Shown piece by piece: positions 36,376 to 47,900 of a stretch of 64,000 nucleotides of DNA. The DNA comes from Trileptium ribeirensis. Its lineage: Eukaryota; Nematoda; Enoplea; Enoplida; Thoracostomopsidae. The notes beneath the pieces are model-generated. The model was not told the origin of the DNA and searched no databases. It worked only from the letters and a program-made list of their open reading frames with translations. The translations under genes were made by a program, and so were the position numbers. Positions within the stretch are counted from its first letter, which is position 1; each line of letters begins with the position of its first letter. The DNA is taken from NCBI GenBank assembly GCA_030248225.1, contig JASANE010028272.1, positions 1 through 64,000 on the forward strand, given 5' to 3'.

Positions 36376-37396
36376 AAGGTTTTAGGGTCACCGCGTTTTG
36401 TTACTATTAGATAAAGATATTGGTAGCTAATTTTTATATATAAATGTTTTCTCAGCAAAGTTATACCAAAGTTATCACTGTATGTTCAAAATTATTGATT
36501 GTTTTCGGACTGAGAGTACTATTGACAATTGCACTAATGACAAAACATATTCAGTACAATTCAGACTCAGACCTATGTAAACAATCGCAATGATACCATT
36601 GGACGTGTGTCCAGAACAAATACTATCTCAAGGTAGTACTCACTTATTGAATTTGTTTTGGGTTTCTTTACTTGAGAATCGAAGTGCCACACTCCCATCA
36701 CAATCCTGGCTCGAACGTGTAACCGGTGATTTATTCTGTATATAATTTCAACTTCTACGGTTCTGTTCAATATAATTCTTAGGTATAATTTAAAAACTCA
36801 TTTCGTTATGAACCAAAATATGTTTGCCTATATCTTGTTCATTCACAATAATTTACAACGTCTGATTTCCAAGAAGATATAGTTCTTCAGAGGATTGGTT
36901 TCAGTTTTACGTTAAACTCCTCTGATAAGGCCATTTTTTGAGCAAAACTTTTACTTAGATAATCCTACCAGGCAATATCAAATACACGTGATTTGTCGAT
37001 GGCATCAGGCAAGATTTTGTTGGTGTTATATTTATATAATCGGATGATGGCGGTGGGCCAAAAATCCTTGGGTTGGGTATAAATACTGTTGAGATCACGC
37101 GGAGACAGACACCATGAAGACAACAGGTTACGATAACTGAACAAAACAAACCGATGTCTTTAATTCAACCAAGTAAAACGTAACTAAGCCCAAAAACATA
37201 TCCGAGCATTATCTTATATTGTCTTTAACCTGATCTATGCAAATTATATCTGATCGTATTTGTTAAAACTCGTGTTCATACAGTCATAACATCTTTTCCG
37301 CGAGGCATAGCGAATCTTGTTGTCGCAACTGAGATTTGGTTGCCATTAACTGAGATGGAAAAAGTGAGTTAATAGTGTATCAATTTTGTACCTTAT

Positions 37397-38237
37397 CTAA
37401 CGACAGTTGAGCCACTCACTTGGAGAATATCCTCCACTGAAAGGAGCGCGACCATGCTCAATCAAGAACTCTTGTGTAGCTTTAACCCATAAAGAGCTCT
37501 TTCTCATGGCACTACTGAAAGTTTGTGCCAATCGCTCCGCCGCCTCATTCGTTGCTACATGATATGGCGCTCCTTTCAAATGAACAATTCTTCTCTGTCG
37601 GCACCATTCATGGGACTCTTTTGATCTGATAATAGTGGTGCCTGCTACTGACAATCGTATGGGATACCCGACATGTGAAAAATCTTTTTGTGACAAATCG
37701 GTTGCCGATTTAGTGCTAGCGGAGGTTGTCGAATGGATATTTTGGATACGCATCGTTGAAACCAACTAATTTGACCCAAGGAAGTTAATGGCATGGTCTA
37801 CATGAAATCTGGTCCATAGCTTTTCAGGCTGCAGCCACGGGTCATTTGTCATTTTTGGAGGACCATTTTGATGCTCCGCACACGTGTGGCAGAATTTCCA
37901 GCCACTTCTTCAATCAGGGAGTTGATGCGTGACCAATTATACATTGTTGGTCGATCTAATTGCTTTCTTGTCGTTCGATCCCAAAATGTCCCAGATGCAG
38001 CAACTTCAAAACTTGGCGACGCAGGCATAACTTCTCGAGTGTCGTGAGGAGATATCTGTTCTCGGGCTTGAAGGATTCCGATCCTGCTCGATACTCTCTC
38101 ACTGCAGTTGAGTGACTGTCTTCTGGCTTTCGATTCGAGGTCAGCCATCCTTTTTTTGTACACCGCATGACTGTGGAGAGCACTGCTTCCTTGGCCGTTT
38201 CTTTAGCGATTACAGCAGCCTCACCGGATGAATACAC
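37397..38237 (-). pseudogene. Ty3/Gypsy integrase fragment
   Basis: Minus strand, in order: the zinc-binding part (LLHLGHFGIER, then a frameshift to WSRINSLIEEVAGN), then AEHQNGPPK and DPWLQP. The core follows with FHVDHAINFLGSN including the first catalytic Asp, and HSTTSASTKSATDL. Next come FSHVGYP, WCRQRRIVHLKGAPYHVATNEAAERL, and finally GYSPSEWLN. The second core Asp region (normally V-x-D-N-G-T) reads SVAGTT, so the Asp is lost. Several frameshifts and a stop are present. No LTRs recognised. Confidence 0.85.
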
Positions 38238-38399
38238 TGTTCAGTATCCTGAATCGTGCATATACTGTCTGCGTCGGAACCATCTTCCTTCCTGTCAAAG
38301 TATGCGTTATCGTTACTCGGCGAAGATTCAATGCGCCAGCGTTACCGTGTTCGGATGTCGTCCTATATTCGAACGAGTAATGGTACTGAGACAACTTTA

Positions 38400-39770
38400 A
38401 CGCGCAGAGGCGTATACGATTAAGCTGCTAATGCCGTCGTAGCTTTGGTTAGACCAAATATTGTTAATAGGGGTTTTTGACCTGTGACCAGAATAAACCT
38501 GCGACCATACAAATCTGGAAGTTTTGCTTCAAGTACATACATGCCCATATGTGGGGTTACCCCCTCTGCGAAAAACGCCGGAGCCCTTCAGACAGGTTGT
38601 CTGCCACCCGTAGTTTGATTCGTTATATGGCATCAGCTATATTGCAATGAATTATTATTAATGAGGTTCAAAACAATAATTGTTGGGAAGGCACATGCGC
38701 ATTGGGGACGGTCAGCTTAACATAACGATATGACGCTTGCAAATTGTTAAAATTGTTTTCAAATATCTAAAAATGGCCAAGGGCACGATCCAAAATTGAA
38801 GTGGGTAGGCGCGGTGTCCACTCTCCCTCACGGCAGTGTCCCTGCAAAGATTTAGCTGTCACTGTACTCGGCGTAAAATTGAAACCCATACAAGCCAATG
38901 GTTCGTGCTCGCTACAGCGGTCACGGTGCTGGTTCTTCATTTTACATCATGTCGGATTCAGGATAGATTGATACACGCACGACATCGGGGGATAACGGGT
39001 GCTTATGGGTGGAAGAAAGGCTTTCAGCCTTCCCAGGCGGAGCGCTGGCGGTTAAGTTTTAGATTTTTGTTGGGAATGAATATTTTTCCTAATTTTTGCC
39101 AATTTTCCACTCAATTTTACCCATTTCCGCGAATTTTTGTGTACTGTCTCCTGATTTTTGCTATTAATTTGCCAAAATTTTCCGCGCTACTACGGCACGA
39201 CGGAGAAGTGGGGACGCTAAGGTGTTATCTGCCAGGGGGATCGCGCTAGCAATCTCCCTCTCCTCTATGAGCATGTATACCTTTATTCCTTCGTTCGAGT
39301 GAATGTAATATATGAAATTAGCAACCAGGAACGCTTTGCTATTAACTGAAAAAGTAAATTCTAACTTTAGATGACCTGATTGTATAGAATAAATTTTCCG
39401 CTATATTACCTGAAATGTATCATCTGGATTTTGTCATCATTAAAAATTTCTTGTCAAAAAACCTTGGAACTCCCACAGAACTAGAACTTTGACACCAGAC
39501 ACCAGTTACACCAGACCAGTGTAACTATTCCGACATATTTTCCAGTGAAACGGAAGCGACTTAACTATTCCTGAAAATAAAATTGATTTCTCACTTAGCA
39601 ACCAATGCGCGTATAGCATGTGATCAAGAATATCTGCGACCGCATCGCTTGCACTAACTGTTGGACTAAGGCTGGCTTTAAAGTCAAACGGTCTGCTATA
39701 GGCTGTCCCGTAAAAATTTGGGCCGATCTACGGCTCAACGACCGACCGTAGACTGTAGCGGTTGACAGAC
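38400..39770. other. Intergenic; no supported gene
   Basis: Follows the Gypsy relic on the lower-copy side. The open frame at 38836-39249 (+) is rich in chance hydrophobics with no family match. Confidence 0.4.
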
Positions 39771-40000
39771 AACGATACGCGTCTGACTGCCAAGAACCTT
39801 CTCTTTGTACGACACGAACTGAGATTCATTAAATTGCGACTTTAGAGTTCCAAAATTTTCCCGATTTGCATATGAAGGTTTTGCATAGCGTACAATGCCG
39901 AGTCCGTTACACCTTAACAGGCTATACCTAGACTGCACTATATTTAATGTTGAGCGACGGCTGTGATGTCTTGACGTCTATCATTGAGCATTGACACATA
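39770..40000. repeat. Dispersed repeat, copy 2
   Basis: Matches 34590-34850 in motif order (gactgccaagaacct, ctatatttaatg, gacgtctatcattgagcattgacacatat). Confidence 0.6.
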
Positions 40001-40099
40001 TATACAATATATATACCTGAATATTACTGAATGATACTACATTGTACAAAATCGTAACATGTTGACATCAAAATGCTTTGGTAGTCTAGTCTATTTTAG

Positions 40100-40640
40100 C
40101 TTAGATTTGCAGTATTAAATACTTGGACCAAGACTGACCTACTGACGTCTAATAACTGCTGACCCGGGGCTTTCCCGGTCTATAACGGTTGTGATTTGTT
40201 AACGTCCGGCCTATAAATTTCATGGCTTTGCCCAGCAAGTATGGACCAGGATTGGCCTACTGACGGCTAGTACCGGCTGGTCCGCGGCTTTCCTGGCCTC
40301 TAACAGCCGTGAATTGTTAAAAACCAAGCTATGACTTTCACGGCTATGCCCAAAATGTATGGACTAAGACTAGCCAACTGGCAGATAGCTGTTGATCCAC
40401 GGCTTTCCCGGCCTCCAACAGCCATGAATTGTTAATAGCCGGCCTTTCACTTTCACGGCTTTGCCCAACAAGTATGGACCAAGACTTAGATTTGCAGCAT
40501 TAAAACTATGAACCACGACTGACCTGCTGGCATTTAATAACTGCTGACTCGCGGCGTTTCGAGCCTCTAACGGTCGTGAATTGTTAACGACCGGCTTATG
40601 ATTTCCAAGACTTTGCCCAACACTGTTTGTAGCGACAAAT
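40100..40640. repeat. Roughly 116-bp tandem repeat, about 4.5 units
   Basis: Anchor agtatggac(c/t)a(a/g)ga at about 40241, 40359 and 40474. Units share ctgctgac..cggctttcccggcct, cgtgaattgttaa and ttcacggctttgccca. Confidence 0.85.
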
Positions 40641-40969
40641 ATTCGAACATGTTCCATGTATTTTGATCTAGGTGAATTTTTGCTCTTCAGTTTTTGCAGA
40701 TTGAAGCGATCACTGCCTAGAACCTCATATCATCCCACCAATGCCACGTCGCACTGCTTTCAAGAACGTGTAATAGCTTTTAATATTTATTGTGCTTTCG
40801 TTGAACCAAACTGAATCATAAAACTGAATAGCTCAGTACGCCCTCAAATGTTGTCCTAAACGCCTAATGGACATGTTTTTCTATGGACAGTGCCATACTA
40901 GCCTTAAAAATTTTGTAGCTTATTCTCATCGAACGAGTGAACTAGCTCGTAATCATACATGCTTATATG

Positions 40970-41360
40970 GGGGTAGGAGGATAATGCCCTTTCGAGGTCT
41001 GGATCCTCCCCTGAGGACCGCGTCCCCAGCGAGGTCCGCCCCCTCAGATTCGGACACCCCACCGAGGTCTGGACCCTCGTCCCACCCAAGTCCGCCTCCG
41101 AGGTTCGTACTTCCCCATGTATTATCATAGACTTTGTGCGAACTATTGGGATCGCCCTGGCTTACTATGTAACTACCGCCTAATTTATGTTCTATGTGAA
41201 TTGTATAAATAAAAATAGTGCGTTGCTGATACATTCTAGGCCATTATGATTGCACAAACCATAGCCATTTAGCCGTTGAATCTCAAGGGAGGGTTCCGGG
41301 CCCTCCTCCCATCCGAGTCCGATCCAATAGTTTGGCCGTGTCGGATCGGATCGGATGCTG
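40970..41360. repeat. GC-rich minisatellite-like patches
   Basis: At 40995-41110 words of the type cgaggtc(t/c)gg.ccctc recur at irregular 15-22 base spacing, with a related patch (gagggttccgggccctcctcccatccgagtccgatcc) at 41287-41330. The surrounding DNA is AT-rich. Confidence 0.6.
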
Positions 41361-42710
41361 TGTGTGTCTGATTCTTATAAAAAGATCATATGCAATATGA
41401 ACACGGCCTCTATTATAGTCCAAAACTTTGCGCTATTAAATGCGCCTTTAAAATATTTCTTGAATTTAACGTTTTGTCTTTTATCTTCGATTAACGCAAA
41501 TTGCTGGACAACAGAGTGGTAAGATATTGGTTTGTTTCTAAGACACCCTGTAATCCAGGGTGTGTCTGGCAGCATGTGGGGTACACAAGTTCCGAAAGGT
41601 GGGGACATTGCAACGTGAATCCCGCATAAAGGATTGTACGATTTAATGAAATAAAAAGTCTGCAAAATTCGCTTTCACAAATATATACTGTATCGATTGT
41701 TATCATTAATATATAATTATTATATAATAATTTAATATCATTATATATTTTCATGGTCTTTCAAGTCACGAAAAACCATCACTTCAATATATTTGTTCCG
41801 AATGCAAGGTATTTTGCCCGATTCTATACAAATCATTTCGGCGAATTTAGGACAGCTGTATTGAATTACGATTTATTACATTTTATTTTGTCCAAAAATA
41901 TGTAATCCCCGGTATAAATGGACGATTCAAAACAAATTTTAATCTACCCGCGAACTAGTATATATGTTTGCTTTGTGAGCATTAACTGTTATGGTTGATG
42001 GCGATACGCTACAAAATTTTAATTCGTTTTCTCCACGGGCGATACTATCCTTTCCACGAATGGTCTGGTTCCTACTCTTTTCGTGCACGTCCTGCTATAG
42101 GTCTAAATCCTTAAATGCTTGTTACATAGTACAGACCAAAGGCGGTTCTATTACGCGGTCTATACCTAATCTTATCATTGCAATTTGTTTGTAGGAATTT
42201 TATTGTAAGGAATATGCCATTTTTCTGTGTTCTATAAGCCTTTGTCCTATGTGCCAATCATATGAACCAATTGAAGAATTGTTGACCAATTGTGTAGCTA
42301 TTCTCTTCTTGTTCTTGCTAATGTTAGCCAGACCACTTTTACGACAGCATTTATTGCAGGCCCAAATAACCATCTGATTGATCTATATTAATGCTGTTTT
42401 TTGGACCTGCCTAATCTGATTCAGAAAACTTCTGATTTTGAAGCCTGCTAACTCTAATCTATGAGCAATAACACAAAAATTCCTTAGCAAAGGCGCGCTG
42501 AATGAGCTATTTCGCATAATAACAGTCAGATTTATACACTGCCATTCAGCTTACGACATCTATGGATGGGCGTTCTGGATCTGATTTGATTATATAAGAG
42601 CTATCCAAATTTCAAATATAACATAAGATCGGTTCTGCTTTTTATTATCAGAAAGTATTTTAACCGGTATTTATGCAAATGAAAAGATACACCAAGTGAT
42701 CTTTGCAACG

Positions 42711-42778
42711 GCCCAGACCCGATTCGAACCAGGAATTCTAGGTTGCAAGACTAGAGCGCTACCCCTCGCAGACCAGCA
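42711..42778 (-). tRNA. tRNA-like sequence on the minus strand, degenerate
   Basis: Read on the minus strand it gives a GCG-AGGGGTAG-CGC D-arm, an anticodon-type loop CTTGCAA (TGC, Ala-like) on a CTAG stem, and GGTTCGAATC for the B box. The T-stem and acceptor pair poorly, so it is most likely a tRNA pseudogene or SINE remnant. Confidence 0.4.
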
Positions 42779-42847
42779 TTAATTTAGCGTTGAAGCTATG
42801 CTGTGTCGCTATCATAGTGCGGCGCCAGAAAAGACCTATATTCTTTT

Positions 42848-43040
42848 GACATTGGCTCGGCTTTTTGGTATCATTCGACTTGGTTAAAAATTCTCATTAG
42901 AACCCTATTTATGACATTTTTTTAGATTTTTTTTGGTTACACTTTTGTCCAAAAATGTTGTAAAAAAATTTTCTCAGTAAATGTTTCATTTTATATGCCC
43001 TTCGAATTTCAATGACAATCTGAGTAGAATGGTGTCAAAA
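42848..43040. repeat. Small foldback of the same family
   Basis: Outer parts ctcggctttttggtatcattcgacttgg and ctgagtagaatggtgtcaaaatt are inverted and related to the foldback arms at 14518-14946. Confidence 0.45.
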
Positions 43041-43886
43041 TTAACTAAGTCCATGGGTTAACGCATAGTCTTTTTACCTAAATGCGTGGAGCACCGGAAC
43101 AGGCTGGCTAGAGCTGGCATAGCCCATCAATGAGACTCGAACGGTATTTAAAAATTTGTATTTACCGAGATAGGTTCGGGCTGGAGAATTACTTTATAAT
43201 TGAAAATATTCAACAAAATTTGCCTAGATTTGGAACTAAAATTTAAATTTGCTCGTGCGTCTTTTCTCGTGCGGTCATATATCTCAGTGATATTAATTCC
43301 ACAGGTAAACAATCGAAGGTTACATCAACTATGAAAATTTATGCCAAATCGGTTCACTTACAACCTAGCTACAAATCAATAATAGCGAAAAATAGGCTGA
43401 TATTAGCCTTAAGGTGGTGTTGTTCGATCCATGCTCCCAATGAGCTGGAGAAATATGCATAATATCGCAGTTGGAGTAGTGCAGCTTTAAATTTACCGAA
43501 TAGAAAAACAATTAGCCAAATACATCAATCGGTTGCTGAATTTTTAGTCTTACAACAAAATTGCACGAATTACATAGCATATAACGTAAATATTGTAAAC
43601 AATATTAATTGTGAACAATTTTCATAATTTTGTAACAACATGAAAATTTTGATTTCTCATTTTCTATACTTGATATGGACCCTACCACAATCTATGTATG
43701 ACACCTACTCCTGCCTTCTAAATGACGTAGTATGCGGGCATAAGCCGCGCCGTTAGTTTAGATTCGTTCACCCATTTTACATACATTGTCAAGAAGATTT
43801 TTTTAAGCTTCAAACATGACACATCGATACTGTGAGTCGATCCCCAGAGTGCATGTACTTCAAAAATGTACCGACGCTCTGGCCCA

Positions 43887-44069
43887 AGTAACCCTGAGGG
43901 GCGGTAAGTTATAACGTTAGAAAAAAGAACAGATTACACTGAGGGTTCGGGGGGCGGCAGCCCCCCGGCTTAGCCTTAGGCTTAGTGTATGTCTCATATC
44001 AAGGAAGAACATTATCTTAGGCTAAGACTAAGGTTAAGGCTTAGTATATCGAGAACGGCATGGCCTGCG
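43887..44069. mobile_element. MITE family 2, copy 4
   Basis: AGTAACCCTGAGGGGCGGTAAG with the ggggggcggcagccccccgg hairpin and tatcgagaacggcatggcctgc at the right. The right terminal repeat is absent. Confidence 0.82.
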
Positions 44070-44369
44070 CATTTATGTATTTTATATAAAAATGAAACTT
44101 AATCGCATATTTACAAAATACGCCTAATATGACGACAAAGCAGTTAAAATACCTATTTCGTGAAGGGTAATCGAAATCGGTGTAGTTATATTACATATCT
44201 ACCATACAATTGTCGAATCTTGTAAAACTTGCTGGGACATATTCATATAGCTTTTCTTTGCAACCTAACGTATACCATGACCCATTAAAAATCATTAAAA
44301 ATTCTGTAGAAGAGTATGACAATCGGTAATACCTACGTAGTATGCCTTATCCGAATTTATGGCCGTTTT

Positions 44370-44660
44370 GAGCCTACTCTCATACGAGGATTACAGCGGA
44401 TATCCCTTAAGGTACTCCTGGGAGTATCGGTTTTGCCCACAGACACCCCAAAAGTTCTTTGGAGGAGTATTGACTTCCCCGGCAACGAAGTTTTATCGGG
44501 TATCGAGTACCCTCTCAAGGTTCCTTGGCGAGGTTGCGTCTACTACCAGGGTTCCATGGTGTAGTGAAAGCCACATGAGAACACTGGAGGTGGATTTGAT
44601 ACTCCTCTAAAGCACCTTGAGTAGTACTCAAGAAATAACTTTGGGGGTAACCTATCGATA
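44370..44660. repeat. Palindrome-dense patch upstream of secreted paralogue B
   Basis: Words ggtactcctgggagtatc, gagtattga, tatcgagtaccctc, gatactcctc, gagtagtactcaa and cgatactc repeat in both orientations. It ends about 285 bases before the start codon. It could be a decayed foldback or a regulatory region. Confidence 0.45.
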
Positions 44661-44944
44661 CTCTGTTAAGAAATTTTGGGTACCAAGGGATAGGCCGGAA
44701 ACCGGCAACATCTGCAAATAAAGCTTAGGACATGAGTGTGGGTCCCATACTTCTCCGACAGAAATTTGCAATGAGCTCTTTACTGCAGTCCACTGTTATT
44801 AAACATGCGGCGTAGTGAACGGTGACACACGTTGGTGAATAAAAAGTGCATGTTTTAGCTGATATAACCAAAAACTCTGGCTTACTGCAAAATTATTGAA
44901 ATTTTTTAATCTCTAGTATATAATTAAAACGACAATCAATACAA

Positions 44945-47900
44945 ATGGCGAATCGCGTAATTATATTGGCACTATTTATAACAGTATTAGCAATTTCTGG
45001 TAAGCATATTATTACAAGATGCTTCACATGTGATTGTTATGTCAACGTCAGTTATGTTTAATATGGCAATAGCGGATAAAACCATAACGAGACTATTGGT
45101 TTCTGATTTATCACGATTCATGTCAAAATCTATTCATGATTCTTAGGTGACTAACGATTATGCTTGTCTACACCTTGGAAGAACACGTAGATGTGTCCGC
45201 CTCTGAGTTTAGGAACTAGAGGGGTCAAATCTTGGTTGCGTCGATTTTATGTTTAGTATTAACTGGTAAACCAAAAGGTAATTATCTTAGAGAATAAAAC
45301 AACTTACTGGAGAATAGGTTTGTACCGTAGGTACAGCCTTTTTCGTATTTAACTTTTTGGCCCAAATCGGAAGGTCGGGATGAAGTTTATGCGTAGAATG
45401 CATTTACATATTCAGTAAGTTGATTCTAGCTGCAGCAGCTGTAGAAATTTGTAATAATACTTTTACAATGGGTCATGTCAAAAAGATAGAGATTTCCTAG
45501 CAGCTTCTACAATAGTTTATTATCATGTTCCAGGACAGTTTTGTTTTTGTGTTGTTGCTGTCAACTTTTAGACAGACTTCGGCTTAAATTATAGCTCATC
45601 CTGACAGTTCTCTATCCGTTAAAAATAACTAAAGTTGCTAAGACGTATACACTGCTGATCAGCAGTAGCGATTTGAACTATATAAAGTGGTTCACCTATG
45701 GTAACTGTAAGCCTATGACATCTCCAATGATTTACACCATATTGTCCCATAACAACTGGTTTCTGGATTTAAATCTCTTGTCCCAAAAATGAAGAAATAG
45801 CAATACGTTCGATTTTAACACTATTAAGAATACTCGCAAGATCTCTTCTACGACAGATAAAGTTATATATACCATTTGGTTCAACACTTCTTAGGCACCA
45901 GCTAAATTAAGCTAAATTTTTGCCGTAATGGCGGTTTTGGCCTCATCGTTTCCTCATAAAAGCTGTAGAACTCCTATGACAATCAGAAGAACGTAATTTA
46001 TTTCAGGTCTCTTCTAGAACAGGTAAAGATTTTATTTATTTATTCAGGATCTCTTTTACGACAGGTAATGTTATGCCATTTGGCTTAACACTTCTTAGGC
46101 ACCGGCTAAATTAAGCTGAATTTTTGCAGTAATAGCGGTTTTAGCCTCATCGTTTCCTCATAAAAGCTGTAGAACGCCTATGACAATCAGAAGAACGTAA
46201 TTTATCTCAGGTATCTTCTAGAACAGGTAAAGATTTTATTTATTTATTCAGGATCTCTTTTACGACAGGTAATGTTATGCCTTTTGACTCAACACTTCTT
46301 AGGCACCGGCTAAATTTAGCTGAATTTTTGCAGTAATAGCGGTTTTAGCCTCATCGTTTCCTCATAAAAGCTGTAGAACGCCTATGACAATCAGAAGAAC
46401 GTAATTTATTTCAGGTCTCTTCTACAACAGGTAAAGATTTTATTTATTTTTTCAAGATCACTTTTGCGACAGGTAAAATTATACCATTTGGTTCAACACT
46501 TCTTAGGCACCAGCTAAATTAAGCTGAATTTTTGCCGTAATAGCGGTTTTGGCCTCTTCGTTTACTCATAAAAACTGTAGAACGCCTATAATAATCAGAA
46601 GAACGTAATTTATTTCAGGTCTCTTTTACGACAGGTAACGATTTTATTTATTCAAGATCTCTTCTATGTCAGGTAAAGTTATACCATTTGGTTCAACACT
46701 TCTTAGGCACTAGCTAAATTAAGCTGAATTTTTGCCTTAATAGCGGTTTTGGTTTCTTCGTTTCCTCATAAAAGCTGTAGAACGCCTGTGACAATCAGAA
46801 GAACGTAATTTATTTTAGGTCTCTTCTACAACAGGTAAAGATTTTATTTATTTATTAAACATCTCTTTTACGACGCGTAAACTTATACCATTTGGTTCAA
46901 CACTTCTTAGGCACCAGCTAAATTAAGCTGAATTTTTGCCGTAATAGCGGTTTTGGCCTCTTCGTTTACTCAGAAAAACTGTAGAACGCCTATGACAATC
47001 AGAAGAACGCAAGTTATTTCAGGTCTCTTCTACAACAGGTAAAGATTTTATTTATTCATTCAACATCTCTTTTACGACGGGTAAAGTTATACCATTTGGT
47101 TCAACACTTCTTAGGCACCAGCTAAATTAAGTTAAATTTTTGCCGTAATAGCGGTTTTGTCCTCTTCGTTTCCTCATAAAAGCTGTAGAACGCCTGTGAC
47201 AATCAGAAGAACGTAATTTATTTCAGGTCTCTTCTACAACAGGTAACGATTTTATTTATTTATTCAACATCTCTTTTACGACGGGTAAAGTTATACCATT
47301 TGGTTCAACACTTCTTAGGTACCAGCTAAATTAAGCTGAATTTTTGCCGTAATAGCGGTTTTGTCCTCTCCGTTTCCTCATAAAAGCTGTGTAGAACGCC
47401 TATGACAATCAGAGGACCGTAAGTTATTTCAGGTCTCTTCTACAACAGGTAAAGATTTTATTTATTCATTCAACATCTCTTTTACGACTGGTAAAGTTAT
47501 ACCATTTGGTTCAACACTTCTTGGGCACCAGCTAAATTAAGTTGAATTTTTGCCGTAATAGCGGTTTTGGCCTCTTCGTTTCCTCATAAAAGCTGTAGAA
47601 CGCCTGTGACAATCAGAAGAACGTAATTTATTTCAGGTCTCTTCTACAACAGGTAAAGATTTTATTTATTTATTCAACATCTCTTTTACGACGGGTAAAG
47701 TTATACCATTTGGTTCAACACTTCTTAGGCACCAGCTAAATTAAGCTGAATTTTTGCCGTAATAGCGGTTTTGGCCTCTTCGTTTCCTCATAAAAGCTGT
47801 AGAACGCCTGTGACAATCAGAAGAACGTAATTTATTTCAGGTCTCTTCTACAACAGGTAAAGATTTTATTTATTTATTCAGGATCTCTTTTACGACAGGT

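Larger units (their letters stand above)
41400..43880. other. Intergenic; tRNA-like remnant and small foldback only
   Basis: No gene recognised outside 42711-42778 and 42848-43040. Confidence 0.4.

Noticed and set aside
38836..39249. 137-codon open frame, + strand
   Set aside because: No domain, odd hydrophobic composition and no splice or promoter context; likely chance.
40867..41234. Proline/serine-rich and glycine-rich open frames
   Set aside because: They read through a GC-rich minisatellite patch on both strands.
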